A stretch of 63,479 nt of DNA from Actinophytocola xanthii (GTDB taxonomy: Bacteria > Actinomycetota > Actinomycetes > Mycobacteriales > Pseudonocardiaceae): NCBI RefSeq assembly GCF_001921205.1, contig NZ_MSIE01000061.1, forward strand, positions 1 through 63,479. The letters run 5' to 3'. Under the pieces are notes generated by a model. It made no database searches. It worked only from the letters and a program-made list of their open reading frames with translations, and was not told where the DNA came from. Every line of letters begins with the position of its first letter. The first letter of the stretch is position 1. Below are positions 1 through 8,591 of this stretch, one piece after another. The position numbers and the translations under genes were made by a program.

Positions 1-254
1 ACGACGTGACCCTTGATGTCCAGCCCGAGGATGTTCTCGGCCTTGGCACGAGCGTCGGCGGGGTCGTCGGCGAGCTTCACGCCGCCGGCCTTGCCCCGGC
101 CGCCGGTCTTGACCTGGGCCTTGACCACCACGGTCTGACCGAGCTCCTCGGCGATGGCGTGGGCTTGGTCCGGCGTGTCGGCTACGGAGCCCGGCAGGAC
201 CGGAACGCCGTGGGCCCCAAAGAGGTCCTTCGCCTGGTACTCGTACAGATCCAC
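1..254 (-). CDS. sucC: Succinyl-CoA synthetase (ADP-forming) beta subunit, 5' part only
   Basis: This is the first 84 or so residues of the ATP-grasp beta subunit of succinyl-CoA synthetase, the TCA-cycle enzyme that makes ATP while converting succinyl-CoA to succinate. The start is GTG at 254-252, reading [12 protein letters not shown], the typical SucC opening, with an AGGAGA ribosome site just upstream. The nucleotide-binding stretch [19 protein letters not shown] is visible. The rest of the gene lies left of the window. A sucC next to an M23 peptidase and pcrA is a conserved actinobacterial arrangement. Confidence 0.95.
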   Translation of the reverse strand, partial: MDLYEYQAKDLFGAHGVPVLPGSVADTPDQAHAIAEELGQTVVVKAQVKTGGRGKAGGVKLADDPADARAKAENILGLDIKGHV

Positions 255-355
255 TCGACGCTCTCCTGATCTACGGCTCGACGACCCGGTTCGGCACGAC
301 TGAAGACCCTAGCGACCTGCGTCGACACCCGTCGCACGGCATCCGGTGAGGTCGG

Positions 356-2152
356 TCACCGCTTCTCGTCGTGCTCCGGAGCCGGCCCTGCGGAGGCGAT
401 ACCCGCCGCGACCAGCAGGGCGAGGCAGCAGGCGAGGGATAGCCAGGTGCCGGAACCGGCAGTGGCGTCCTGGGCACGATCACCGGTCAGGGGGAACTCC
501 AGCGCGTGCACGCCGACGACCGCCGCGGCCCCGAGGAGCAGCGCGGCGGCCCGCGCCGGCCGGGCCATGGCGGCGATGACGCTGGCGGCGATCACGACGC
601 ACATGGCGATCAGCAGGCCCCAGGAGGCCAACCGGAACTCGGTCCAGATGCCCGGGGCGACGAAGTCCCGCGCGGTGAACATGGGCAGGCCGAAGGCGCC
701 GACGCTGAACAGGATCGCGGCGGCGACCGGCGCGGCGACCGACGTGTGGACGGTCCGCTCGGTGAGGTCGACGTCGTCCCGCTCCGTGCTGCCGGCGACC
801 GCGCCGCTGACCGCCGCGGCGGCGGCGAGCACGACGGCGACCGCGGCGAACCAGGCGCCGGCGCCGATGTGGATGTCGTCCCCGATCCCCGCCCCGGTGA
901 AGGCGGCGTCGAGGGTGCTGGCGCCGACCAGGACGACGGCTCCGAGCGAGACGACGAACGCGGGGCGGACCGTGGCGGCCCAGCGGTGGTAGAGCAGGGC
1001 GGCGCCCAGCGAGCCGACGAGGATGCCGGCCGGGACGAGCGGGCGGTTCGCGTAGGTCTCGGGTGAGTCGAGCGCCTCGATCGTGACCTGCGGCCCGAAC
1101 GCGCCGATGAGCGAGGCCACGCCGGTGAGCACGCCGAGCACACCCGTGACCAGGTGGACCCGCCCGGCTTCCAGCGTGAGCTCCGCCGTGCCGCGCTCCC
1201 GTTCCCGCCCCGCCCGCCCGCTGACGATGAGCCCGGTCAGCAGGACAAGCGAGATCAGCGCCAGGTAGGGGCCGGGCGCCGGTCGCAGCAGGTCCACGGT
1301 CAGCCCGGCGACGATCTGTGGCAGCGCGACGGCGGCGGTGGCGACCAGGACGCCGAGCAGCACCCCGGCCGACACGGCCGACCGGGCGGCACCGGCCGCG
1401 TACACGCATCCCCCGAGCACGGCCACGGCGATCAGCACGGTGCCGAGCCCGACCAGCGTGGAGGCGCCGATCATGTCGTCGTCGAGGAGGAAGGCGTTGT
1501 CGGACTGGAAGGGCGCCATGACCAGCCCGACGACCGCGATGGTGGCGAAGGCGAGCGCCCAGCCCAGCGCGCGGCGCCGCGAGCCGACCGAGGTGGTGCT
1601 CTCGTCGAGCTCCAGGGCGTACGGCGAGCCCGGTGCCGCCCCCGCGCGCCCGGCCGCGAGCACCCCCGCGACCGCCGCGGCGAGGTGCCCGGCGAGCAAC
1701 AGCCAGAGCCCGGCCGCCGGCCGGAGGTCGGCGAGGGTGGTCGGCACGAGGAACTCGGGGCGGGCGGCGGACAGGCCGTCGCGCAGGAAGACGAGGTCGA
1801 CCAGCGCACGGCCCGGCGCGAGCAGACCGGCCCCGGTGAGCACGGCAGCGCCGGTGAGCGCGCGCCCTCGCTGAACGAGGACGAGCGCGAGGACCGGCGC
1901 GGCGGCCGCGAGGAGGACGAGGAGCGGGGTGCTGGCGTAGCCCGCCGCCGGTGGATCCTCGACCACCCCCACGACCGGACCGACGATGAGGAGTCCGGCG
2001 CTGAGGAAGGCCAACCCGAGCGCGAGACGGAGGTGCCCGGGGGCGTCGCCCCAGCCGAGCCGCTCGACCTGGTCGCCCCGGTGGACGCTGCTGGCCGTGG
2101 CTTGCCGCCCATCCCCGAACGGGTCATGCGGCGATTGAGTCCGCGAAGTCAT
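356..2152 (-). CDS. Large multipass integral membrane protein, function unknown
   Basis: A 598-residue protein with about 16 hydrophobic segments separated by short loops and only small soluble parts. The first roughly 40 residues (M-T-S-R-T-Q-S-P-H-D) are hydrophilic and the C-terminus is a short charged tail ending E-H-D-E-K-R. I chose ATG at 2152. The open frame continues upstream to 2440, but that extension has Arg/Pro-rich non-coding composition. I recognise no catalytic or transporter motif, so I assign no function. It lies just upstream of sucC on the same strand with a gap of about 100 bp, so it could be co-transcribed with it, but the link looks positional only. Confidence 0.8.
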   Translation of the reverse strand: MTSRTQSPHDPFGDGRQATASSVHRGDQVERLGWGDAPGHLRLALGLAFLSAGLLIVGPVVGVVEDPPAAGYASTPLLVLLAAAAPVLALVLVQRGRALTGAAVLTGAGLLAPGRALVDLVFLRDGLSAARPEFLVPTTLADLRPAAGLWLLLAGHLAAAVAGVLAAGRAGAAPGSPYALELDESTTSVGSRRRALGWALAFATIAVVGLVMAPFQSDNAFLLDDDMIGASTLVGLGTVLIAVAVLGGCVYAAGAARSAVSAGVLLGVLVATAAVALPQIVAGLTVDLLRPAPGPYLALISLVLLTGLIVSGRAGRERERGTAELTLEAGRVHLVTGVLGVLTGVASLIGAFGPQVTIEALDSPETYANRPLVPAGILVGSLGAALLYHRWAATVRPAFVVSLGAVVLVGASTLDAAFTGAGIGDDIHIGAGAWFAAVAVVLAAAAAVSGAVAGSTERDDVDLTERTVHTSVAAPVAAAILFSVGAFGLPMFTARDFVAPGIWTEFRLASWGLLIAMCVVIAASVIAAMARPARAAALLLGAAAVVGVHALEFPLTGDRAQDATAGSGTWLSLACCLALLVAAGIASAGPAPEHDEKR

Positions 2153-2790
2153 CGCGGAGCACGCTAGCAAGGTTGGGCGTCGCGCACCGTTCGTAGGCAG
2201 GTGACTGGGGGGTCGGGGCTGGTCACGGAGGGTTTGAGTGCTCCGGCGTCGCTTTGTGGGTGGGTGGCCGGCTGGCGGAGGCCCGACGGCGCCGGTCCGG
2301 CAGAGCCGCCTCGGGCGGAAGCCGACCGTGCGCGCGCTCCCGGGAGCCAGCGTTGGTGAGGCCTGGCGCGTGCTCCTGGTGCTGCCGCGGTCGCAGGAGG
2401 GGGCAGTCGAGCCGCGGCTGAGTGCCGGCGAGGCGACCACGCAGTGCGGGGCGCCAGGACGGCACCCGCAGCACGCGGAGGCAGCAGCGCGGTAGGCAGA
2501 CCGCGAGCGGGGCCTCGGCGCGCCTGTAAGGGCGCTGGGGCAGCGCAGGGACAGAGGGCTGCGAAGGGCCGCCCGGGGGCCCGGCAGAGCAGCAGGGGTG
2601 GAGCCCCAGGGCAGAGCGGGACGAAATCGGCAGCAGGAGGGGCAGCGTTACCGGCGCTGAAGGCCCCCGCTGGCAGGTGGGCGACGCCCTGTCGGCGCCC
2701 TCGTCTCGGTCCTCCAGAGGTGGAGGGGCCGCGAAAGGGGCGCCGGGGAGTGGGGCACGAGGGCGGCGTAGGGGCTGGACGTGCGGTTAT

Positions 2791-2814
2791 GGGTTTAGGG
2801 GTGGGTGGGGCGGG
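2791..2814 (+). other. G-quadruplex-forming motif
   Basis: Five G-runs in 24 bases on the plus strand: GGG, GGGG, GGG, GGGG, GGG, separated by TTTA, T, T and C. This meets the usual four-run, loop-1-to-7 definition with one spare run and mostly single-base loops, which is the most stable class. It lies about 420 bp upstream of the M23 peptidase start. Any function is inferred. Confidence 0.7.
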
Positions 2815-2953
2815 CACCCACACCGTGGAGCGACGCAGCGGTACCGGGTGAGGGCCGCTGCGGGGTTGGTTGCGTGCCCAACCCGTGTTGTGGATCACAG
2901 CAGCAAAGTAACCGGGTGTTGACTTTGCGTCATATCCCCTGGCTGGACCGCCG

Positions 2954-2979
2954 GTGTCGGAAACTTAGTTGACCGACAC
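2954..2979. promoter_or_regulatory. Inverted repeat GTGTCGG-N12-CCGACAC upstream of M23 peptidase
   Basis: A perfect 7-bp inverted repeat (2954-2960 and 2973-2979) around an AT-rich 12-base centre. It sits at the switch from the G-rich block to the presumed 5' leader of the peptidase gene. It could be an operator or the first hairpin of a leader RNA. No matching regulator is encoded next to it. Confidence 0.45.
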
Positions 2980-3059
2980 GAATGACGGATGTTGCCCGGA
3001 CCGCTCCCCCTTCGTTATCGTCCCCCGGTCCGTTGTCACGGTCCGATCACGAATTGGAC

Positions 3060-3229
3060 GGGGTCGGCAACTTGCCGGCCAACCGGGATCCCCCGCCCGG
3101 TGTCCACGGGCGGCTCGACCCCAACGAGTCGCGCGTTTCGGAGCGGACTCCCCGAAAGCGGAAGGGCAGGCCTTGTCTCGACATCGCTCCCCCGGCGATA
3201 CCTGGGAGTGCACCGCGCTCGAAGCAGCT
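3060..3229 (+). promoter_or_regulatory. Structured 5' leader of the M23 peptidase gene
   Basis: Three helices can be drawn in the RNA. CGGCA/TGCCG is near 3065-3077. A perfect 7-bp stem, CCGCCCG/CGGGCGG, is at 3093-3099 and 3107-3113. TTTCGG/CCGAAA brackets the segment near 3137-3162. Actinobacterial cell-wall hydrolase genes often carry a c-di-AMP (ydaO) riboswitch here, but I could not find that class's conserved core (the CCGACAGCTAACC-type segment). I therefore call only a structured leader of unknown class. Confidence 0.35.
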
Positions 3230-4006
3230 ATGGCTGAGCGCACCGGCACCTCCCACCGAGTTCGTGGAACGCACAGGGTGGCTCCACCCTCGTCCGCGGT
3301 TCGGGGTCGGGTAGTCGTCGCCGCGGTCGCGATCGGCGCTTTCGCCGCCGCCACTGCAGGACAGACGCTCCAGGGTGGAAACACCTCCACCGACGTCCAG
3401 CCACTCGCGGACAGCAAGGACGCCTCGGCCGCCATCGGGATCGGCGGTAACGGGAACACCACCCGCGTCAGCAACACCGTCTCCTCCGCCGCGCCGGAGA
3501 TCCTCACGATCGCCAAGACCTCGGCGGCCCCGCTCGAGGCGCAGAAGATCGCCGCTACCGACCAGATCGTGCGGCAGCGCGCCGCGCAGCTCGCGGCGAT
3601 CGAGGCGGAGCGGAACCGGCCGAAGTTCGTCCGGCCCGCCCAAGGCCGCCTGACCTCGGGTTACGGCGCCCGGTGGGGCACCACCCACTACGGCCTCGAC
3701 ATCGCCAACAGCCTGGGCACCCCCATCGTCGCGGCCGCGGACGGCGTCGTGATCGAGGCCGGCCCGGCGTCCGGGTTCGGACTCTGGGTGCGCATCCAGC
3801 ACTCGGACGGCACGATCACCGTCTACGGGCACATGGACAGCTTCTCCGTCTCCGAGGGCCAGGAGGTCAAGGCCGGCGAGCAGATCGCCCGGATCGGCAA
3901 CCGCGGCTACTCCACCGGCCCGCACCTCCACTTCGAGGTCTGGGATGCGGACGGTCTCAAGCTCAACCCCGCGAACTGGCTCTCCGAGCACGGCGTCTAC
4001 GTCTGA
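3230..4006 (+). CDS. Secreted or membrane-anchored M23 (LytM-type) metallopeptidase
   Basis: A 258-residue protein with a short basic N-terminus, one hydrophobic segment at about 28-44 acting as signal or anchor, a Ser/Thr/Ala-rich linker, a helical stretch (about 100-130) and a C-terminal M23 domain. The LytM zinc motifs are present: H-Y-G-L-D (about 153-157), G-H-M-D, and G-P-H-L-H-F-E-V-W near the end. The family cleaves peptidoglycan cross-bridges or activates other hydrolases outside the membrane. ATG at 3230 is chosen because the frame upstream (to 2969) has non-coding composition. It corresponds in position and family to M. tuberculosis Rv0950c beside uvrD1 and sucC. Its long folded leader suggests RNA-level control. 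Confidence 0.9.
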   Translation: MAERTGTSHRVRGTHRVAPPSSAVRGRVVVAAVAIGAFAAATAGQTLQGGNTSTDVQPLADSKDASAAIGIGGNGNTTRVSNTVSSAAPEILTIAKTSAAPLEAQKIAATDQIVRQRAAQLAAIEAERNRPKFVRPAQGRLTSGYGARWGTTHYGLDIANSLGTPIVAAADGVVIEAGPASGFGLWVRIQHSDGTITVYGHMDSFSVSEGQEVKAGEQIARIGNRGYSTGPHLHFEVWDADGLKLNPANWLSEHGVYV

Positions 4007-4019
4007 CCCGACCCCGGCC

Positions 4020-4283
4020 CTACCCGCCCGGCGGCCGACGGGTGAAGTACGCGCTGGCCACCCGCCAGACGCCGCACATCCGTCGGCGCCCGCGTACGCA
4101 CCCGGCGCATCGCCCGTCGGCGGGGTGGTGCAGCTCGAGCACAGCTCGCCAGGCCGCCACCAACCGTCGTGTCTCGCCGGCCAGCGATCGCTGGCCGGCG
4201 AGGTCGCGTGCTGCCAGTCGGTCGACCTTCTCCAGGTACCGGCCGACGCTCTCGGCGAGCACCCGGAACAACATCTCGTCCAC
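4020..4283 (-). CDS. Small conserved Cys-containing protein, function unknown
   Basis: An 87-residue basic protein starting at GTG 4283, with an AAGGGGGG ribosome site upstream. It begins V-D-E-M-L-F-R-V-L and has an amphipathic helical first half. The C-terminal part has G-R-C-A-G-C followed by a basic run and another Cys, which could form a small zinc site. It converges on the M23 peptidase with 13 bp between stops and lies downstream of pcrA on the same strand. I do not recognise a named family. Confidence 0.6.
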   Translation of the reverse strand: MDEMLFRVLAESVGRYLEKVDRLAARDLAGQRSLAGETRRLVAAWRAVLELHHPADGRCAGCVRGRRRMCGVWRVASAYFTRRPPGG

Positions 4284-4394
4284 ACCTAGCCCCCCTTGTC
4301 CGGACCGTGGCGGTCCCTGTCGTGCTGGGTGTATTACACCGGGTCGCACCGACAATTTTCGCACACGTGTTCGAGGAGGGCCAGAGGGGATGAT

Positions 4395-6761
4395 CTAGAG
4401 CTTGACCAGGGGGACGCTGCCGATCAGCATCAGGCGGATCGTGCCGGCGCTGCCGAAGTCGATCGTGGCCGTGGCGCGGGGGCCGGCCCCGTCGGTGGCC
4501 ACCACGGTGCCGAGGCCGTACTTGTCGTGGTTGACCCGGTCGCCGACGTCCAGCGACAGTGCCGGGGTGTCCTTCCAGGCCCTGGCGGGCCCGAAGCCCG
4601 TGGACGAGCCACCCCGGGTACGGATGGCCTCCGAGCGGCGCGCGCCCCAGGTCGGCGCGCTCGGCGCCGAGCGCTCGGGCTGCAGGCGCCGCCAGTCGAC
4701 CAGCTCGGCCGGGATCTCGTCCAGGAAACGCGATGGCGGGTTGGTCATCGGCTGTCCCCAGGCGGAGCGCACGATCGCCCGGGACAGGTACAGCCGCCGC
4801 TGTGCGCGGGTGATGCCCACGTAGGCGAGGCGGCGTTCCTCGGCCAGCTCGACCGGGTCGCCCAGCGCCCGCATGTGCGGGAACACGCCGTCCTCCCAAC
4901 CCGTGCAGAACACCACCGGGTACTCCAGCCCCTTGGCCGTGTGCAGGGTCATCAGGGTGACGACACCCGAGCCGCCGCCCTCCTCGTCGTCGGGGATCTG
5001 GTCGGCGTCGGCCACCAGCGACACCCGCTCGAGGAACGCGGCCAGCGAGCCGGGCTCGATCGGGGGCGGCTCGGTGTCCGGGCCCGAGACGACCTCCTCG
5101 ACGCCGTCCATGGCATGGGCGAACTCCCTGGCCACGGTCACCAGTTCGGTCAGGTTCTCCAGCCGGGTGCCGTCCTGGGGGTCGTCGCTGGCCTCGAGCT
5201 CGGCGCGGTAGCCGGTCCGCTCCAGCACCGCCTCGAGCACGTCGGCGACCTCCTGCCCCTCGTCGACCATGCCGCGCAGGCCGTCGACGAGCTCCACGAA
5301 GCCGGCTATCGCGTTGCGGGAACGGGCGTTGAGCATCGCGACCTTGTCCTCGACCGCGTCGCGCAGCGCGGCGCTGAACGAGATCCGCTCGCGGTCGGCG
5401 TGCGCGGACACGCAGGCCTCCGCCCGGGCGCCGATGCCCCGCTTGGGCACGTTGAGGATGCGCCGCAGGCTCACCGTGTCCTCGGGGTTGGCGAGTACGC
5501 GCAGGTAGGCGAGGGCGTCACGCACCTCGCGGCGCTCGTAGAACCGGACGCCGCCGACCACGCGGTAGGGCAGGCCGAGCCGGACGAAGATCTCCTCGAA
5601 GACCCGGGACTGGTTGTTCGTGCGGTAGAAGACCGCGACGTCGCCGTAGTGCAGGCCCTCGCCGGAGTCCATCAGCCGGTCGATCTCGCCGGCCACGAAC
5701 GCTGCCTCGTCGTGGTCGTTGTCCCCGACGTAGCCGACGATCTTCTCGCCGTCCCCGAGCGCGGTCCACAGGCGCTTGTCGCGCCGGTTCGGGTTGCGGG
5801 AGATGACCGCGTTGGCCGCCGACAGGATCGTCTGCGTCGAGCGGTAGTTCTGCTCGAGCATGATCGTCGTGGCCTGCGGGTAGTCGCGCTCGAACTCGAC
5901 GATGTTGCGGATCGTGGCGCCGCGGAAGGCGTAGATCGACTGGTCCGCGTCGCCGACCACGCAGAGCTCACCTGGCTCGATCCCGTTCTCGCCGGTCCCG
6001 ACCAGCTCGCGGACCAGGGTGTACTGGGCGTGGTTGGTGTCCTGGTACTCGTCGACCAGCACGTGGCGGAACCGGCGGCGGTAGTACTCGGCGACGTCCG
6101 GGTGGCGCTGCAGCAGCTCGACCGTGCGCATGATCAGGTCGTCGAAGTCGAAGGCGTTGGCCAGCTCCAGCCGGCGCTGGTACTCGACGTAGACCTCGGC
6201 CGCGCGGCGCTCGAAGTCGTTGGCCGCGGCCTCCCTGGCGTCCTCCGGGACGACCAGCTCGTTCTTGAGGTTGGAGATGTGCGCCGCGAGCCCGCGCGCG
6301 GTGTACCGCTTGGGGTCGAGGTCGAGGTCCCGCGCGACCAGCGTGATCAGCCGCCGGGTGTCGTCGGCGTCGTAGACCGAGAAGCTCGACCGCATGCCCA
6401 GCGTCGTCGCCTCCCGGCGCAGCACCCGAACGCACATCGAGTGGAAGGTGGAGACCCACATCGCGTTGGCCCGCCGACCGACCAGCTCGACCACCCGCTC
6501 GCGCATCTCGGCGGCGGCCTTGTTGGTGAACGTGATCGCCATGATCTGGCCGGGGTGCACGTCCCGCTCGGCCAGCAGGTAGGCGATCCGTCTGGTGAGC
6601 ACGCGGGTCTTGCCCGAGCCGGCGCCGGCGACCACGAGCAGCGGCGTGCCGGCATGCTGGACCGCCCGCCGTTGCTGGTCGTTGAGGTCGGCGAGCAGGT
6701 CGGCAGACCGCTTCCGGGGCTTGGCGGGAACCTGGGAGGGCAGTTCGAACAGAGCGCTCAT
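4395..6761 (-). CDS. pcrA: ATP-dependent DNA helicase PcrA/UvrD1 (superfamily 1A)
   Basis: A 788-residue 3'-5' helicase of the UvrD/PcrA group used in nucleotide excision repair, replication-fork processing and RecA removal. ATG 6761 opens M-S-A-L-F-E-L-P-S. The Walker A loop G-A-G-S-G-K-T is at 46-52, followed by the D-E-Y-Q-D-T motif II, Q-N-Y-R-S motif IV and T-L-H-T-A-K-G-L-E-Y motif V. The C-terminus has the small Tudor-like domain (V-G-D-R-V-N-H-D-K-Y-G-L-G-T-V) that contacts RNA polymerase in PcrA proteins. Length and architecture match mycobacterial UvrD1. A chorismate mutase gene diverges from it, as in M. tuberculosis. Confidence 0.96.
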   Translation of the reverse strand: MSALFELPSQVPAKPRKRSADLLADLNDQQRRAVQHAGTPLLVVAGAGSGKTRVLTRRIAYLLAERDVHPGQIMAITFTNKAAAEMRERVVELVGRRANAMWVSTFHSMCVRVLRREATTLGMRSSFSVYDADDTRRLITLVARDLDLDPKRYTARGLAAHISNLKNELVVPEDAREAAANDFERRAAEVYVEYQRRLELANAFDFDDLIMRTVELLQRHPDVAEYYRRRFRHVLVDEYQDTNHAQYTLVRELVGTGENGIEPGELCVVGDADQSIYAFRGATIRNIVEFERDYPQATTIMLEQNYRSTQTILSAANAVISRNPNRRDKRLWTALGDGEKIVGYVGDNDHDEAAFVAGEIDRLMDSGEGLHYGDVAVFYRTNNQSRVFEEIFVRLGLPYRVVGGVRFYERREVRDALAYLRVLANPEDTVSLRRILNVPKRGIGARAEACVSAHADRERISFSAALRDAVEDKVAMLNARSRNAIAGFVELVDGLRGMVDEGQEVADVLEAVLERTGYRAELEASDDPQDGTRLENLTELVTVAREFAHAMDGVEEVVSGPDTEPPPIEPGSLAAFLERVSLVADADQIPDDEEGGGSGVVTLMTLHTAKGLEYPVVFCTGWEDGVFPHMRALGDPVELAEERRLAYVGITRAQRRLYLSRAIVRSAWGQPMTNPPSRFLDEIPAELVDWRRLQPERSAPSAPTWGARRSEAIRTRGGSSTGFGPARAWKDTPALSLDVGDRVNHDKYGLGTVVATDGAGPRATATIDFGSAGTIRLMLIGSVPLVKL

Positions 6762-6935
6762 CGTCTGACAACGGTACCGGCCCGCACCGACAGGACCGCG
6801 CGCGCCGAGCCGGGCGGGTGGACACGTGCCCGCAGTGGTGTCAGAATCCATCGCGTGCGAACCAGCCACGTGGAGTTTTTTTACGGGACCCGGACTCCGG
6901 CTCCCGTCGTGGCCTGACGCTCACCAAGACCACAA

Positions 6936-6969
6936 CGAAGCCCCGGAGTCCTCGGACCCCGGGGCTTCG
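6936..6969 (+). promoter_or_regulatory. Strong hairpin in the leader of the chorismate mutase gene
   Basis: A perfect 11-bp inverted repeat (CGAAGCCCCGG at 6936-6946, CCGGGGCTTCG at 6959-6969) with a 12-base loop. It lies about 50 bases before the ATG of chorismate mutase and behind a T7 run near 6877. No plus-strand gene ends upstream, so it is not an ordinary gene-end terminator. It could terminate transcripts early (attenuation) or insulate the pcrA promoter. Confidence 0.5.
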
Positions 6970-7016
6970 TCGCACTGGGGCCGCGGAACTCCCCAAGCTG
7001 GAGGGATCGAACAGCC

Positions 7017-7313
7017 ATGCCCCAGAAGGCGGTGGAGGACACGGTGAACGACCAGGAGCAGCCGGTCGACGACTCGGACATCGACAAGCTCCGCGAGGAG
7101 ATCGACTGGCTGGACGCGGAGATCCTGCGGTTGGTGAAGCGGCGGGTCCAGATCTCCAGGACCATCGGCGCGGCCCGGATGGCCGCCGGCGGCCCGCGGA
7201 TCGTCTACAACCGCGAGATCGACGTTCTGGCGAGGTACCGCGACCTCGGTCCGGAGGGGCGCAAGCTCGCGATGGCCCTGCTCAACCTGGGCCGGGGCCC
7301 GCTGGGGCGCTGA
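7017..7313 (+). CDS. Chorismate mutase, AroQ-delta type (monofunctional)
   Basis: A 98-residue all-helical enzyme converting chorismate to prephenate at the branch to Phe and Tyr. The AroQ signature is clear: I-D-K-L-R-E-E-I-D-W-L-D-A-E-I-L-R-L-V-K-R-R, then a mid-chain Arg-rich helix and R-E-I-D-V-L. The length fits the intracellular M. tuberculosis-type enzyme, which is weak alone and is activated by the DAHP synthase. ATG 7017 has GGAGGG 11 bases upstream. A GTG at 7032 is an alternative. It is divergent from pcrA, a conserved actinobacterial pair. Confidence 0.88.
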   Translation: MPQKAVEDTVNDQEQPVDDSDIDKLREEIDWLDAEILRLVKRRVQISRTIGAARMAAGGPRIVYNREIDVLARYRDLGPEGRKLAMALLNLGRGPLGR

Positions 7314-7405
7314 ACCGTTCCGCCCGGCCGCGCCCCGCACGGCCGGGCGGAAAATCAGGGATGTCACCCATCCCCGGCGTCGCCCGACGGGGGCACACTG
7401 GTGTC

Positions 7406-7711
7406 ATGCTCAACCTGATCGCGGTCGTCATCGCCGTCGTGGCCGTCGTGGCCTCGCTGGCCCACGTCGGTTACCTGGCACTGCTGAACTCGGCCGCGAC
7501 CAAGCGGGCGGGCGGAGCGCCGGTGGCACAGTACGTCCGGTCCCGCTGGCCGGTCGCGGGCGTCACCACCGCCGGTGCGCTGCTGGCCTGGGCGCTCACG
7601 AGCGGCAACGCGTTCGTCGACGTGCTGGCGATCCTGCTCGCGGCGGGCTCGGGCGGTGTCGCGACCAAGGCGCTGCAGTCCACCAAGGACCGCTACCGCT
7701 CGGATCAGTAG
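7406..7711 (+). CDS. Small membrane protein, function unknown
   Basis: A 101-residue protein with a hydrophobic N-terminal segment (about 2-27), a basic middle (N-S-A-A-T-K-R) and two further hydrophobic stretches (about 50-62 and 66-84), ending in a charged tail. ATG 7406 is the first start not embedded in Pro/Arg-rich non-coding frame. The gap to the upstream chorismate mutase is 92 bp. No recognised motif. It could be a small regulator of a membrane complex, but nothing here shows that. Confidence 0.6.
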   Translation: MLNLIAVVIAVVAVVASLAHVGYLALLNSAATKRAGGAPVAQYVRSRWPVAGVTTAGALLAWALTSGNAFVDVLAILLAAGSGGVATKALQSTKDRYRSDQ

Positions 7712-7802
7712 AGCGTTCCGGCCGACTTCACCCGCTCGCGCACCCGGCTGGAGCAGTCCCACCCACACGCCCGAACCGTCCGCAACGGCATACGCTGGCG
7801 AC

Positions 7803-8534
7803 GTGACCACGGGCACCCCCAGGGCAGACGTACGCACGGCGCTGGTCGTGACCGCACATCCGGACGACGTCGACTTCGGTGCCGCCGGCACCGTCGCCTC
7901 GTGGACCGCAGCGGGGATCTCGGTGTCCTACTGCGTGTGCACCTCCGGCGAGGCCAGCGGCGACGCGGGCCGAGACGCGGCGGAGATGATCCGCGTGCGC
8001 CGGGCCGAGCAACGAGCGGCTGCCGAGCAGGTCGGGGTGCGCGACGTGATGTTCCTGGCTCACCCGGACGGGGCCGTGCTGCCCTCGCTGGACCTGCGCC
8101 GCGACATCACCCGGGTCATCCGCACGGTGCGTCCGGACCGGGTGCTCACCTGGTCTCCGGAGATCAACTGGAGCATGGTCGCCACGACCCACCCCGACCA
8201 CCGGGCCGTGGGCGAGGCGACCTTCGCGGCCGTGTACCCGGACGCGCGCAACCCGCACGCCTTCCCGGAGCTGCTGGCCGCCGAGGGGCTCCAGCCGTGG
8301 ACCGTGCGCGAGCTGTGGCTGGCCGACGGGCCGCGGGCGGCTCGTGACCACGCGGTGGACGTGACCGCGTACTTCGACAAGAAGATGGCGGCCCTGCACT
8401 CGCACGCCTCCCAGGTGGGGGCGAACACCACGTTGGACGACAACATCCGTGCCCATCTCGCCGAGACGGCCCGGCGGCACGGAATGGGCGAGGGCGCGCT
8501 CGCGGAGGACTTCCAGGTCGTCGACACCAGCTGA
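7803..8534 (+). CDS. PIG-L/LmbE family zinc-dependent N-deacetylase
   Basis: A 243-residue deacetylase-like protein. The family motif A-H-P-D-D is at 18-22 and T-H-P-D-H near 129-133. Together these supply the zinc ligands and catalytic Asp of enzymes such as MshB and Mca (mycothiol metabolism) and GlcNAc-PI deacetylases. The substrate cannot be told from sequence. The start is GTG 7803, with a TACGCT -10-like hexamer 6 bases upstream, so the transcript may be leaderless. It stands alone between a small membrane protein and the kinase-associated cluster. Confidence 0.85.
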   Translation: MTTGTPRADVRTALVVTAHPDDVDFGAAGTVASWTAAGISVSYCVCTSGEASGDAGRDAAEMIRVRRAEQRAAAEQVGVRDVMFLAHPDGAVLPSLDLRRDITRVIRTVRPDRVLTWSPEINWSMVATTHPDHRAVGEATFAAVYPDARNPHAFPELLAAEGLQPWTVRELWLADGPRAARDHAVDVTAYFDKKMAALHSHASQVGANTTLDDNIRAHLAETARRHGMGEGALAEDFQVVDTS

Positions 8535-8591
8535 GCCGCACGGCCGGGGGCGGCCGCGGCATCGAAGTCGGGAGGGGGAGGGCTCACAGCC

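Larger units (their letters stand above)
2153..3229. other. Long non-coding region between divergent genes
   Basis: About 1.08 kb without a convincing gene. Open frames here on both strands (for example 2164-2898 on the minus strand) have Ala/Pro/Arg-rich translations and no third-position codon pattern. From 2200 to 2850 the sequence is strongly purine-skewed and G-rich on the plus strand. From about 2940 it changes to a region dense in perfect inverted repeats that leads into the M23 peptidase gene. It holds the G-quadruplex motif at 2791-2814, an inverted repeat at 2954-2979 and a folded leader at 3060-3229, listed separately. Confidence 0.7.

Noticed and set aside
2884-2900. CRP/GlxR-type site around TGTGGATCACA
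   Set aside because: The half sites are only three bases apart; the actinobacterial Crp site needs six between the GTG and CAC parts.
2908-2924. MtrA-like box (GTAAC repeated near GTTGAC)
   Set aside because: The spacing is five instead of six and the second half is off consensus, so the match is too weak to claim.
3060-3229. c-di-AMP (ydaO) riboswitch before the M23 peptidase
   Set aside because: The genomic context is right, but I could not find the conserved core segments of this class, only unrelated stems.
4296-6917. A plus-strand open frame of 873 codons opposite pcrA
   Set aside because: It mirrors the codon pattern of pcrA, is rich in Asp/Arg/Gly/Val with no domain, and pcrA on the other strand has complete helicase motifs.
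6975-7016. tRNA-like segment (GGATCGAAC resembling a T-arm) before chorismate mutase
   Set aside because: There is no D-arm, anticodon arm or acceptor stem on either strand; the GGAGGG is the ribosome site of the gene.
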